Below, piece by piece: positions 25,827 through 35,015 of a DNA stretch of 53,132 nucleotides (its first letter is position 1; the number at the start of each line of letters is the position of its first letter). A program made the translations under genes and the position numbers. The stretch is taken from contig JAFATG010000340.1 of assembly GCA_019244055.1 (NCBI GenBank), positions 1 through 53,132 of the forward strand, in the 5' to 3' direction. Below the pieces are notes generated by a model. The model saw only the letters and a program-made list of their open reading frames with translations. It ran no database searches and was not told where the DNA came from. The DNA comes from Acidobacteriaceae bacterium. GTDB lineage: Bacteria > Acidobacteriota > Terriglobia > Bryobacterales > Bryobacteraceae.

Positions 25827-26960
25827 ATGAAGATCGTTCGCATTGAAGCTGCGGGTTTGCGCGGCGCTACGCCCGAAGGCGGTTGGGCGAACGAAATCAA
25901 GCCCAGCGATTGTGTTCACACCCTGCTGGCGATCTATACGGACGAAGGAGTCACCGGTTGGGGCTCAGTCTTCACAAATGACGCTCTGGTAAAGGCAGCC
26001 TTGGGTGTTCTGGCGCCTTTATATCAGGGCGAAAATGCGCTCGAGCCGGAGCGAGTCAGTGAGAAACTTCACGCAAATACATTCTGGCTGGGGCGGGGCG
26101 GCAGCATTACCCATACGATCAGCGGTATTGATATCGCACTGTGGGACATCCTCGGCAAAGCGACGGGACAACCGGTCGGGAGGCTGCTTGGAGGACGATA
26201 CCGGAATCGCGTTCGTCCGTATGCCTCTCTATTGATGTGCCAACCCAAGCCGCTCGCTGAGCATCTGCATGCCGTGCGCGAACAGGGATTCAAAGCCTTC
26301 AAAATCGGTTGGGGTCCATTTGGGCAGGAGAGTTACAGACGAGATGAGGAGATTATTCGCGCTGCGCGCGATGCCGTCGGGACCGAAGCGATGTTGATGG
26401 TGGATGCCGGCGCCAGCAACGCGTCCTGGCCGCAAGGCTTTAAATGGGCCGTCAGAACGGCGGAAATGCTGCGGGATTACGACGTCTATTGGTTTGAAGA
26501 GCCGCTTCTTCCGGATAACTTATCCGATTACGTACTGCTCAGGCAGAAATCACCGGTTCCCATCGCGGGCGGCGAGGTTTTAACACGGCGGCAGTCCTTC
26601 GCTTCGTGGCTGCAAGCCGGCGCCTTCGACATCGTTCAGCCCGACGTGACGAAAGTAGGCGGGATCTCCGAGGAGCGCAGGATCTGCTGGATGGCCGAGG
26701 AAAACGGCGTGCGTTTTATCCCACATGGATGGAACACTGCGTTGGGCCTCGCAGCCGATTTGCAATTGGCGTCCGCAGGGAAGCAAACCGATTTGGTTGA
26801 ATACCTGACTGGATCCCCCTTTATCGATGAAATAGTGCAGACCGCTTGGAAATTAGATGCCGAAGGCCATCTGACAATCCCTGACGGCCCGGGGCTGGGC
26901 ATCACTCCCGATCTGGACGCCATCGAAAAATATACCGGAAAGAGGTTCTCAGCGCGATAA
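25827..26960 (+). CDS. Enolase-superfamily sugar-acid dehydratase or cycloisomerase
   Basis: A 377-residue mandelate racemase/muconate lactonizing-type enzyme. The capping domain (residues 1-125) precedes the barrel, which has the general-base region FKAFKIGWG, metal ligands in MVDAGA (Asp), WFEEPL (Glu) and AGGE (Glu), and a catalytic His in FIPHGWN. The His at the end of the seventh or eighth strand points to the mandelate-racemase subgroup acting on sugar acids such as galactarate, galactonate or aldaro-lactones. The exact substrate cannot be told. It is followed 37 bases later by a secreted glycoside hydrolase on the same strand and then a permease, so a sugar-uptake role is plausible. 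Confidence 0.85.
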   Translation: MKIVRIEAAGLRGATPEGGWANEIKPSDCVHTLLAIYTDEGVTGWGSVFTNDALVKAALGVLAPLYQGENALEPERVSEKLHANTFWLGRGGSITHTISGIDIALWDILGKATGQPVGRLLGGRYRNRVRPYASLLMCQPKPLAEHLHAVREQGFKAFKIGWGPFGQESYRRDEEIIRAARDAVGTEAMLMVDAGASNASWPQGFKWAVRTAEMLRDYDVYWFEEPLLPDNLSDYVLLRQKSPVPIAGGEVLTRRQSFASWLQAGAFDIVQPDVTKVGGISEERRICWMAEENGVRFIPHGWNTALGLAADLQLASAGKQTDLVEYLTGSPFIDEIVQTAWKLDAEGHLTIPDGPGLGITPDLDAIEKYTGKRFSAR

Positions 26961-26997
26961 GATTGCACAAGTTCTGCTCCGTGTGTCAGGAGAAACG

Positions 26998-28788
26998 ATG
27001 AGCCGCCCCTTCCCGGTTACCGCGACAATGTTGAAGTTTTCCCTGGCTGCTTCTTTGTTGTTCCCAATCGCAACGCTATCGGCTGCGGATCAGAGCACGC
27101 CGGATCGCCTGATTCCACGGCGCGCGAGCCAGATCAAGGACGGCTTCGGCATCAACTCGGATCTCCCTCGAGAGCCGTTTATTCCCTGGAACCGTTGGTG
27201 GTGGACCCGAATGTTCGATGCCGGCGTAAACTTCATCCGCATCGGTCAATACGAAAACAGCTCCGATTACACCAGTTGGGAATGGGTCGAACGCAACCGT
27301 GGCGAGTATTCCGTCGTCCCCGAACTGGATGACTACGTGAACTCGCTGGTTGAAAACGGTGTTCACATTGAAGTGCAATTGCTCTACGGCAATCCGCTAT
27401 ACACGTCTCCGGCAGGCCGCACGCCGGAATCTGTCACTCCGGAGAATGGCAGCTTCCACAATCCTGACCGGAGCTTGTACTCAATCTTCTGGCCGCCGAA
27501 AACCGACGCGCAGATACAGGCGTTCCTGAAGTACGTTGCGTGGATGGTGAATCACTTCCGCGGCCGCGTCGAATATTACGAGATCTGGAACGAGCCGAAT
27601 ATCGAGTATTGGAATCCAACGGCGAATCCAGAGGAATACGGCAGATTATTCAAAGCAGCGGCAGCGGCCATTCACTCTACGGATCCAAAGGCAAAGGCCG
27701 TTTTCGGCGGGCTCGCCAGCGCGGAGACCGAATTCGCCAAACGGGCGCTCGATGCTTGCAATTGTGCGCCCGCTATCGACGTATTCGCTTATCATAATTA
27801 CCCGGCATACGGCCACAATCTGAACCCGGAGGCCGTTCATTCGCACGGTGACACGAATCCGTCATCGAAACCATTGCGAGATATGGTTCGCGCCTATCCG
27901 GGTATTCGGAAGGACTTGGTTTTCTGGGATGACGAGTTTAACGATGGGATTCCTACCTGGGAGAATTGTGATGAATCTGTTCAGGCGAAATATATTCCGC
28001 GCGGCTTGATCACGGACCGCGCGTCTGGAGTTCGCACCTTCGTCTGGCTCCTGGTGGGCGCCACCGACGGTAACGAATTGGACGACTTTGGAATGCTGCA
28101 TGGACTGAAATTCAAGCCGGACGACTTCACGGCGCGACCAGTCTTCCTGGCCTTGCAGAACACGAACGCTCTATTTTCAGACACGCAACCAGACGCCTCG
28201 GTAAAGGTAAGCATGGACGGAGCATCTGGGGGCCCAGACCCGCCGGTCACTTACGCCTTCCGCTCGTCGACTGGCAAAGTTATCGTGGCCTATTGGCTAC
28301 GCATCCTCAGCCGTCCCGGGAATCAGTCAGCGGTTCAACGCGTGAAGCTACGAATCGCGGATTCCGGCATTAAGGACCCCGTTTTGATCGACGTAACGTC
28401 TGGCAAGCTGACCAGCAAGCGATGGACAAACGGTCAGGAAGGGACTTTGGAGCAAATGCCTCTAAGCGATACCGTGATGGCCGTTGCCGACCGAAGCTTC
28501 TTCGACTGGCCTGAGTTGCCGGAGGCGCCCAGCGATCTCAATCTTCGCGAAGGAGCCGGCACAATCCAGCTTAGCTGGCGCTTGCACGGCGGCAATCCTG
28601 AATTCGTATCGATCGAGCGCAGGGTTGGTTCGAATGCCTGGCAGAGTCTGTCGAAGCTTGATGCGCATACCACGGCCTTTTCGGATCCTCACGCGTACAA
28701 CAACCAGGGGCCGATCTCTTACCGCGTTCGGGCCGGGAACACCGCAGGCATGTCGGCCTATTCGAATATCGCCGCCGTTGGCCGTTAG
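26998..28788 (+). CDS. Secreted clan GH-A glycoside hydrolase with C-terminal Fn3 domain
   Basis: ATG 26998, preceded by AGGAGA, gives 596 residues. A signal peptide (FSLAASLLFPIATLSA) is followed by a TIM-barrel whose acid/base is the Glu of YYEIWNEPNIEYW and whose probable nucleophile is the Glu of FWDDEFND. This places it in clan GH-A, closest in look to GH39/GH5-type enzymes; I cannot set the family. A linker and a fibronectin type III domain (about residues 505-595, LPEAPSDLNLREG to YSNIAAV) follow. Expected to be exported and to act on plant or microbial glycans. The neighbouring enolase-superfamily enzyme and permease suggest the product is metabolised via sugar acids. Confidence 0.85.
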   Translation: MSRPFPVTATMLKFSLAASLLFPIATLSAADQSTPDRLIPRRASQIKDGFGINSDLPREPFIPWNRWWWTRMFDAGVNFIRIGQYENSSDYTSWEWVERNRGEYSVVPELDDYVNSLVENGVHIEVQLLYGNPLYTSPAGRTPESVTPENGSFHNPDRSLYSIFWPPKTDAQIQAFLKYVAWMVNHFRGRVEYYEIWNEPNIEYWNPTANPEEYGRLFKAAAAAIHSTDPKAKAVFGGLASAETEFAKRALDACNCAPAIDVFAYHNYPAYGHNLNPEAVHSHGDTNPSSKPLRDMVRAYPGIRKDLVFWDDEFNDGIPTWENCDESVQAKYIPRGLITDRASGVRTFVWLLVGATDGNELDDFGMLHGLKFKPDDFTARPVFLALQNTNALFSDTQPDASVKVSMDGASGGPDPPVTYAFRSSTGKVIVAYWLRILSRPGNQSAVQRVKLRIADSGIKDPVLIDVTSGKLTSKRWTNGQEGTLEQMPLSDTVMAVADRSFFDWPELPEAPSDLNLREGAGTIQLSWRLHGGNPEFVSIERRVGSNAWQSLSKLDAHTTAFSDPHAYNNQGPISYRVRAGNTAGMSAYSNIAAVGR

Positions 28789-28819
28789 CGGCTGAGCACA
28801 CAGATCGAGGCTGTCGAAC

Positions 28820-30154
28820 ATGTCAACGAAAGCGAACAGCAGTAGAGAAGCCGGCAGTACTCTAAGACGATCACTAACAGTCTGGGACCTGGTTTTCTAT
28901 GGATTGATAGTGATCCAACCCACCGCGCCTATGCCAATATACGGCGTCGTGTCGCAGGTTGCGCGAGGGCACGTCGTCACCACGATCCTGATCGCGATGA
29001 TTGCAATGTTGTTAACGGCCGTCAGTTATGGCCGAATGGCGCGCGTATATCCGAGCGCCGGTTCCGCATACGCGTATGTGCGCGGTGAGTTCGGAAACAT
29101 AGCAGGATATCTCACAGGCTGGGGAATCGTGCTCGATTACCTATTAAACCCGCTAATCTGTACGATCTGGTGCAGCAAAGCAGCAGCGAACGTTGTGCCG
29201 CTTCCTTACGCACTCTGGGCGCTGTTTTTCGCAGCTCTATTTACCTGGCTGAATCTCCGCGGCGTGGAGACATCTGCTGCAATCAACCGGTGGCTCGCGA
29301 TAGGCATGTCGATTGTGGTCGCATTCATGCTGATCTGCTTTATCCGCTATTTGGCCGGCCATGGGCCCTTTAGCGCGTCTTATTTCACCCGCCCGTTCTA
29401 CGATCCTGCCACGTTTTCGGCTTCCGCTGTTTTCACAGGAACGTCAATCGCGGCCCTCACGTACATCGGATTCGACGGCATCTCCACGCTGTCGGAAGAA
29501 GTTGCAAATCCGCAGAGGAATATTCTGCGAGCAACCGTGCTAGTTTGCCTTGCGACTGGGATTTTCTCTGGTATCGAAGTGTATGTTGGCCAGCTCGTTT
29601 GGCCCGATTTCCGGCACTACCCAGACGTTGACACTGCTTACAGTTTCATCGCCGGTCGCGCGGGAGGCCCAGTCTTGTTTCAGATCGTGAACGCGACGCT
29701 GCTGATCGCGACAATTGGGTCCGGGATGGGGTCACAGCTAGGCGTGGCGCGGCTGTTGTATGGAATGGGACGGGACAACGCCCTACCTTCCCGGTTCTTC
29801 GGCCATATTGATAAGAAAAGGAATATCCCGAGCTACAACGTTCTGTTCAGCGGAGCGGTCGCCCTCATCGGAGCGCTCTCAATCAGTTATCAACTCGGCG
29901 CCGAATTGTTGAATTTCGGGGCATTTCTAGCCTTTACTGGCGTGAACCTCGCAGCGTTCATGCACTATTTTGTCCGCGGAGGAAACCGTAGCTGGACCTA
30001 CTTCGTTCTTCCGCTCGCCGGATGCGTTGTTTGTCTGTATATATGGTCCAGCTTGCGCTGGGAGGCACGTCTTATTGGATCTATTTGGCTGTGCATCGGC
30101 GCAATCTGTGCTTTTGTGAGGCGCCGGGCTATTCGAGAAGCTCTGCCCGCCTGA
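28820..30154 (+). CDS. APC-family amino-acid permease
   Basis: A 444-residue inner-membrane transporter with about twelve helices. The first helix carries the GLIVIQPTAPMPIYG break, and other APC markers are VYPSAGSAYAYVRGEFG, the GYLTGWGIVLDYLLNP segment and FTGTSIAALTYIGFDGISTLSEEVANPQRN (helix 6 region). Probably a proton-coupled amino-acid or amine importer; substrate unknown. It follows the glycoside hydrolase after 31 bases and precedes a HAD phosphatase after 20 bases, so it may be in their transcript. It is a complete relative of the broken permease at 1-1051. Confidence 0.88.
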   Translation: MSTKANSSREAGSTLRRSLTVWDLVFYGLIVIQPTAPMPIYGVVSQVARGHVVTTILIAMIAMLLTAVSYGRMARVYPSAGSAYAYVRGEFGNIAGYLTGWGIVLDYLLNPLICTIWCSKAAANVVPLPYALWALFFAALFTWLNLRGVETSAAINRWLAIGMSIVVAFMLICFIRYLAGHGPFSASYFTRPFYDPATFSASAVFTGTSIAALTYIGFDGISTLSEEVANPQRNILRATVLVCLATGIFSGIEVYVGQLVWPDFRHYPDVDTAYSFIAGRAGGPVLFQIVNATLLIATIGSGMGSQLGVARLLYGMGRDNALPSRFFGHIDKKRNIPSYNVLFSGAVALIGALSISYQLGAELLNFGAFLAFTGVNLAAFMHYFVRGGNRSWTYFVLPLAGCVVCLYIWSSLRWEARLIGSIWLCIGAICAFVRRRAIREALPA

Positions 30155-30174
30155 CCAGCAGGGTAGTATCGAGC

Positions 30175-30834
30175 GTGATCATAAACTGCGATGCGGTGCT
30201 GTTTGATATGGACGGCACGCTCATCGATTCCACGCTTGCTTGTGAGCGGCTCCTGCGCGATTGGGCGACACGCCACAACCTCTCCGCCGATTATGTCGTG
30301 ACGTACAGTCACGGTCGCCGGAACCTCGATGTCGTCCGTGATCTGACACCCCACCTGGCGATTGAACAAGAAGCCAGGCGTCTCGACCAGGAAGAACTGG
30401 ATTACCGCGACGGCGTCATTGCTGTGCAGGGCGCCCTTCAACTGCTATCTGCGCTTCCTGAGGATCGCTGGGCTGTTGTCACATCGGCCAGTCGCAACGT
30501 TGCACAGATGCGGTTCGCCTGTGCCGGGCTGCCGCAGCCACGCGTTCTTATCTGTTCCAAGGATGTTAGTCGCGGTAAACCCGATCCCGAAGGCTATCTT
30601 CTCGCGGCGAAACGGTTGCGGGTGCGGCCGGAGCACTGCATCGTAATTGAAGACACTCCCGCCGGTCTTGAAGCCGGACGTAACTCCGGCATGCCGGTCT
30701 TAGGAATAACGACTACGTTTGGGCCGGATGCTTTGAACTGTGACACGATCGCGGACTTCACCGCGATCAAGGTGAACGTTCAGGAGGATTTATCTCTGAG
30801 GCTCGAAGTAGGCGCGAACTGCCGTAAGGCCTAA
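30175..30834 (+). CDS. HAD-superfamily sugar-phosphate phosphatase
   Basis: A 219-residue HAD hydrolase from GTG 30175; the longer open frame upstream overlaps the permease out of phase and is not protein-like. Motif I is FDMDGTLIDST with the nucleophile Asp, motif II VVTSAS, motif III the Lys in SRGKPDPEGYLLAA, and motif IV IEDTPAG. The small helical cap after motif I fits the beta-phosphoglucomutase/DOG1/YfbT-like subfamily that dephosphorylates small sugar phosphates. Cytosolic. Placed last in the enolase-hydrolase-permease group. Confidence 0.88.
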   Translation: MIINCDAVLFDMDGTLIDSTLACERLLRDWATRHNLSADYVVTYSHGRRNLDVVRDLTPHLAIEQEARRLDQEELDYRDGVIAVQGALQLLSALPEDRWAVVTSASRNVAQMRFACAGLPQPRVLICSKDVSRGKPDPEGYLLAAKRLRVRPEHCIVIEDTPAGLEAGRNSGMPVLGITTTFGPDALNCDTIADFTAIKVNVQEDLSLRLEVGANCRKA

Positions 30835-30920
30835 GTCTCTTTGCTCGCGTTTTCCCGCTTCGCTTTCGCTTCCTTGTCCAGTTCCTTCGGTATCCTTCAC
30901 GTTCCGCGGCCCCTAGCCCG

Positions 30921-31430
30921 TTACTGCGGAGGAAGCACGTCCGAAAGTGGCAGCTCTACACCGAGCGAGCGCGCTCTTAAGACTCCGTCTCGAACCTCCA
31001 GCGGCGGCTCGATTTCATCGAACACCCACGCCCGACGGTCATACGGATCTATGATCCAGACACACGGCACGCCCATTCCTTGGTAATCGGCGATTGAAGC
31101 GTGAACCCGATTCCACCGGTCGTCCGGCGAGAGCACCTCTACGCACAGCAACGGTGCCTCGGCTGTCACCTCTTCCAGTTTCAAGACCACACAGACATCA
31201 GGGATCCGTACGCGTGATTGAGATACACGAACCCGCTGCTCCGGCAAAACGAGCTTTCCGTTGGACTCGACGAGATCGCCCAGCCGTCGATACACCTTGC
31301 CTTGCGTGTACGAATGTTTTCCTTTCCCCACGTTGCGCTCCAGAATTGTGCCATCAATGTACTCGCAGTCGGGCGAGTACTCGGTATGCAAATATTCCTC
31401 GAGCGAAACGAGAGCGGGTATCGTTGCCAT
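30921..31430 (-). CDS. Uma2-family (DUF820) endonuclease-like protein, copy A
   Basis: A 169-residue Uma2 protein with the PD-(D/E)XK-like core: YIDGTILERN, VRIPDVCVV (Asp), PLLCVEVLSPDDRWNRV (Glu) and GVPCVWIIDP. The family is widespread in cyanobacteria and some soil bacteria, and its biological role is not established. It is a tandem copy of the gene at 31459-31968, near-identical except for residues 44-63. Its start and leader, including ACAGGAGAATTGAAAGAGAA, duplicate the corresponding stretch upstream of copy B. Confidence 0.85.
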   Translation of the reverse strand: MATIPALVSLEEYLHTEYSPDCEYIDGTILERNVGKGKHSYTQGKVYRRLGDLVESNGKLVLPEQRVRVSQSRVRIPDVCVVLKLEEVTAEAPLLCVEVLSPDDRWNRVHASIADYQGMGVPCVWIIDPYDRRAWVFDEIEPPLEVRDGVLRARSLGVELPLSDVLPPQ

Positions 31431-31458
31431 GCTTCTCTTTCAATTCTCCTGTATTCCC

Positions 31459-31968
31459 TCACTCCGGAGGAAGCACGTCCGAAAGCGGCAGCTCTACAGA
31501 CAGCGAGCGCGCCCTTAGGACTCCGTCTCGAACCTCCGACGGCGGTTCGACTTCATCGAACACCCAAGCGCGGCGTTCATACGGATCAACTACCCAGACA
31601 CACGGCACGCCCATGGCTTGGTAATCCGCAATCGAAGCGTGGACCCGGTTCCACCGGTCATCCGGCGACAGCACCTCTACGCACAGTAGCGGTGCCTTGG
31701 TAGTTACCTCTTCCAGTTTCGACACTACACAAACGTCAGGAATCCTCACGCGTGATTCCGAGACTCGCGTCCGTTGTTCCACCAGCACAACCTTTCCTGG
31801 GGCTGACAGTATCTGGCGAAGCCGCACCAGCAACTCCGATTGCGTGTACGAATGTTTTCCTTTCCCCACGTTGCGCTCCACAATCGTGCCATCAATGTAC
31901 TCGCAATCGGGCGAGTACTCGGTATGCAAATATTCCTCGAGCGAAACAATAGCGGGTACGGTTGCCAT
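31459..31968 (-). CDS. Uma2-family (DUF820) endonuclease-like protein, copy B
   Basis: A 169-residue Uma2 protein, the upstream member of the tandem pair. The nuclease-like core residues are the same as in copy A (VRIPDVCVV, CVEVLSPDDRWNRV, GVPCVWVVDP). Compared with copy A the two align over the whole length; changes are scattered except in residues 44-63 (SELLVRLRQIL against GKVYRRLGDLV), where they look unrelated. The ATG sits 9 bases downstream of the DUF488 stop, so DUF488, copy B and copy A are likely one transcript. Confidence 0.85.
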   Translation of the reverse strand: MATVPAIVSLEEYLHTEYSPDCEYIDGTIVERNVGKGKHSYTQSELLVRLRQILSAPGKVVLVEQRTRVSESRVRIPDVCVVSKLEEVTTKAPLLCVEVLSPDDRWNRVHASIADYQAMGVPCVWVVDPYERRAWVFDEVEPPSEVRDGVLRARSLSVELPLSDVLPPE

Positions 31969-31977
31969 ACTTCTCTT

Positions 31978-32511
31978 TCAATTCTCCTGTATTTGCTCGG
32001 CCGGCGGATATGTAATCCGCAGTCCGTCAACTCTTGCCCAGGGTGTCAGCGCATGCGCTTTCGCCTTCCGCTCACTCAGCACATCGATTACCTCGATGCC
32101 GCGAACCGCCAGCGCATCCCCAATCAAAGATCGATGGCATCGCCACGGCACTGCTTCGGCGCACATGATCGCGGTCGCATATTCCATCGCAAGTGCTATC
32201 AAGTTATTCAGACCCGTCTGGAATTGTTCCGTTTGCATGTAGTCGGCGTAGCCGCGAAACGAATCATTCCTCCAACCGGAGTTCGGTGAATCCTTTCGCG
32301 GATGCCGGAGTCCTCCCAACTCGGCTAAGTGCGCGTATCCGATACCCTGATCCTCCAGTGTGCTCGCCAACTTCTCCCTTTCAAACTGGGGATTGCGCCG
32401 GGACCGCGGAACCGTTCGGATATCAGCCAGCATCTGAATTCCAAACGCCTTCAAAATCCGCAAGAATTCATCGGCCGTTCGCGTTGAATGCCCAATTGTG
32501 AAAACTGTCAA
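31978..32511 (-). CDS. DUF488-family protein
   Basis: A 177-residue DUF488 protein. Diagnostic segments are FTIGHSTRTADEFLRIL at the start, LADIRTVPRSRRNPQFE, LGGLRHP and the late C-x6-CHR pattern in MCAEAVPWRCHRSLI. The family is widespread and of unknown function; the conserved Cys and His suggest metal or nucleic-acid chemistry. It heads the minus-strand unit with the two Uma2 genes. Divergent from the YCII gene by a 122-base gap. Confidence 0.85.
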   Translation of the reverse strand: MTVFTIGHSTRTADEFLRILKAFGIQMLADIRTVPRSRRNPQFEREKLASTLEDQGIGYAHLAELGGLRHPRKDSPNSGWRNDSFRGYADYMQTEQFQTGLNNLIALAMEYATAIMCAEAVPWRCHRSLIGDALAVRGIEVIDVLSERKAKAHALTPWARVDGLRITYPPAEQIQEN

Positions 32512-32633
32512 AAGTTCTTTCCCGATACGGTTCGGTGTGTCGATTTCTCCGTCTCTCGTTCGATCTATAGTAGACCGGGAATTTACAACGATTCGCGAGT
32601 TGTTGAAGCAGCATACAAGGAGAGGAGAGCATC

Positions 32634-32972
32634 ATGAAATTCCTGAGTATTTACAAATCCGTCGAGAAAGACCGTCCCCCTACACCGGACGAAATGGCCA
32701 AAATGGGCAAGCTGATCGAGGAAGCGATGAAAGCCGGATATCTCCTTTCCGCCGAGGGCTGCATGCCCAGTTCCACCGGCTCGCGGGTGAGGCTTTCGAA
32801 GGGCAAGTTGACGGTGACCGACGGGCCTTTTGCCGAATCGAAGGAAGTGATCGGCGGGCTCGCCATCCTTCAGACGAATTCAAAGCAAGAGGCTATCGAG
32901 CGGGCGAAGGAATTCCTTCAGGTGGCTGGCGACGGTGAGTGCGAGGTCGGGCAGCTCTACGAAGCCGGTTAG
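32634..32972 (+). CDS. YCII/DGPF-domain protein (stand-alone)
   Basis: A 112-residue protein of the YCII-related family with the defining TVTDGPFAESKEVIGGLAILQ segment (DGPF motif). The ATG is preceded by AGGAGAGGAGAG, a strong ribosome site. Such proteins are often partners of ECF42-type sigma factors, but this copy stands alone between DUF488 and the AI-2E-type exporter. It is a distant relative of the DGPF protein at 35883. The family role is not settled; its ferredoxin-like fold suits small-molecule binding. Confidence 0.85.
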   Translation: MKFLSIYKSVEKDRPPTPDEMAKMGKLIEEAMKAGYLLSAEGCMPSSTGSRVRLSKGKLTVTDGPFAESKEVIGGLAILQTNSKQEAIERAKEFLQVAGDGECEVGQLYEAG

Positions 32973-33028
32973 AATCCGCAGTTTAGATTGGAGTTTCGCA
33001 CGACGGGCGCGGGCCAGTCTAGCCGAGT

Positions 33029-34909
33029 CTAGCGCCCGGCCTCCACTTGCTCAGGCTGGTTCGGTATTTCCTCGTGCGCGTCCTGTTGCACGGGTTTGCT
33101 CTCCGGCTCTGGATTCAGAAGCCGCAACTGCAGCCCTGCCTGCGACAAACTCTTCACCAGGTAATCCGCGCAGCCCGCACCCAAACGGCCTCGAATCTCT
33201 TCCGTGTCCTCCTTCGCCCCCCACAGGCAGATAATCGGTTTCACCTCGGGTAACCTTTGGCGCGCTCGGCGGCAGATGGACCGTGCATGGCCCACTGCAA
33301 ACGGCGGAAGTGCGGAGATAAATAGAATCGACGGTTTCTCCCTTACGATCGCGGTTAGCATCTCTCGCAGGAACCCTACCGCCACCGTTTTCGATTCGTA
33401 GCCGCCGATTCGCAAGGTCTGCGCGAGCATGAGGCCCGCTAATTCATCCGCCTCATCTCGGGCCGGCACGATCATAATCGGGCCACGCAGGCTTCCACTC
33501 TCGGTTGCGTTATTCTTAGCCGTCCCGAATTCATCGCCGTAATCCTCGATTAGATCCCGTGTTGTTTGATAGATAAACTTCTGCTGCTTCTCATCTAACT
33601 CGCCCTCGTGCTGGTCGTGCTCAATCAGCGAAAGCGCCGGAATCAATACCTCGTCGTAGAGTTGAACGACCGTTCTGCCTTTGATGTAGGTGTCCAGAAC
33701 GTCTCTGGCCTCATCTTCGTCCAGCGACAACAGCCGTTGATAGTAGGACGCTTCCGGAGCGAGCGCCGGCTCGTCCCCAAATAGGATGTAAAGGAATTCG
33801 AGTTGCGGAACGTGCCTTCCCAAAACCACCAGGCAAACGGTGAGCGGTGTGGCGACAATCAGCCCGATCGGCCCCCACAGCATAGTCCAAAAAGCCGCTG
33901 AAAGGAGCACTGCGAGCGACGAAATCCCTGCTCGCGCCGCGTAGAGCCATGGCTCCAATGCTCCCGAAATCAGCGCTTCCACCACCGCCCACAAAGCCAG
34001 CGTGAGCAGCGGGACTTTCCAGCCATCGAATAGAGCCAGCGCCAGTACGAAGGGCGAGGCACCTGCGATCAATGTACCCACATACGGTATGAACCGCAGC
34101 ACGGCTGCCAATGCGCCCCAAAAGATGAAATAGGGGACCCCTATAAAGAACAGTCCGACGCCCAACAGGAAGCCATAGGTGCAGTTCACGCAGAGTTGCG
34201 TAAGTAAATAGCGGCTCACTCGCCTGGCGGCATCATCCATTGCGGTGGTCACCACGTTGATTCGCCCACGGCCAAACAGGCGAAAAATTCTGTCTCGAAG
34301 GTCGCCTCGTTTCAGCAGCATGAACAAGCTCAGCACCACCACTGCCGCCAACGTACCTGCAATGTACACAAGTGAGGAACTGATGCTTCCTAGTGACCCG
34401 CCGATCCCCTCGCCGCGTTTCACCACCTCCACTGGCACGGGTTTCTCTTCGCGTCCCCTCGTAATCGGAGGTTTACCGCTCCTTCTTAAATCGCGGCGTT
34501 TTTCGAACTCTGTGCTGCCTGGCGTAAGCTCGGTAGCAATTGCATTCACGCCCGCTATCGCCCTCGAAAGACGGGAAGATCCATCGGCCGTATTCTCGAG
34601 CCGCCGCACCTTCGCTTCGATATTCGCTTGGTACTCGGGAAGCTCAGCCAGAATATTTGAAAATTGCTGTGCGCCTATCCACAGCAGGGCACCGGCGATG
34701 GAGTAGGTGATCGCGAGAACCGTCACGACTGATACCATGCGACCCAATCGCAACTTCTCTAGCCAGGAAACAGGCGGTGCCAGCAAAAAGCTGACCAGCA
34801 CCGCCAGCGCGAATGGGATTAGAACTTCTCTGCCAAAATAAAGTGCTGCCAATACCGCCATTGCGGTCAATACGAGCAGTGGCGGTGTTGGTTCAGAGCG
34901 TCCCTTCAA
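33029..34909 (-). CDS. AI-2E/PerM-family exporter with C-terminal cytosolic domain
   Basis: A 626-residue protein. Residues 1 to about 385 form the AI-2E (PerM/TqsA) membrane domain: helices such as LTAMAVLAALYFGREVLIPFALAVLVSFLLAP, a periplasmic coiled stretch, and the conserved YGFLLGVGLFFIGVPYFIFWG and LRFIPYVGTLI segments. A 240-residue cytosolic extension follows: a helical part (LLSLDEDEARDVLDTYIKGR) and a Rossmann-like domain (GPIMIVPARDEADELAGLMLAQ, SILFISALPP, PIICLWG). That domain resembles a B12-binding fold, but the DxHxxG motif is absent, so cobalamin binding is unlikely. It stands alone on the minus strand, and the transported substrate is unknown. Confidence 0.85.
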   Translation of the reverse strand: MKGRSEPTPPLLVLTAMAVLAALYFGREVLIPFALAVLVSFLLAPPVSWLEKLRLGRMVSVVTVLAITYSIAGALLWIGAQQFSNILAELPEYQANIEAKVRRLENTADGSSRLSRAIAGVNAIATELTPGSTEFEKRRDLRRSGKPPITRGREEKPVPVEVVKRGEGIGGSLGSISSSLVYIAGTLAAVVVLSLFMLLKRGDLRDRIFRLFGRGRINVVTTAMDDAARRVSRYLLTQLCVNCTYGFLLGVGLFFIGVPYFIFWGALAAVLRFIPYVGTLIAGASPFVLALALFDGWKVPLLTLALWAVVEALISGALEPWLYAARAGISSLAVLLSAAFWTMLWGPIGLIVATPLTVCLVVLGRHVPQLEFLYILFGDEPALAPEASYYQRLLSLDEDEARDVLDTYIKGRTVVQLYDEVLIPALSLIEHDQHEGELDEKQQKFIYQTTRDLIEDYGDEFGTAKNNATESGSLRGPIMIVPARDEADELAGLMLAQTLRIGGYESKTVAVGFLREMLTAIVREKPSILFISALPPFAVGHARSICRRARQRLPEVKPIICLWGAKEDTEEIRGRLGAGCADYLVKSLSQAGLQLRLLNPEPESKPVQQDAHEEIPNQPEQVEAGR

Positions 34910-35015
34910 AATGTCGTATCCCCCTAAATAATAGAAACCCCAGCTGGTTAATTGTGACTCAGCAATGACGCCGTACCCGCCGGACTAGACTTAAAACTGC
35001 CAAACCCAGCCAATC

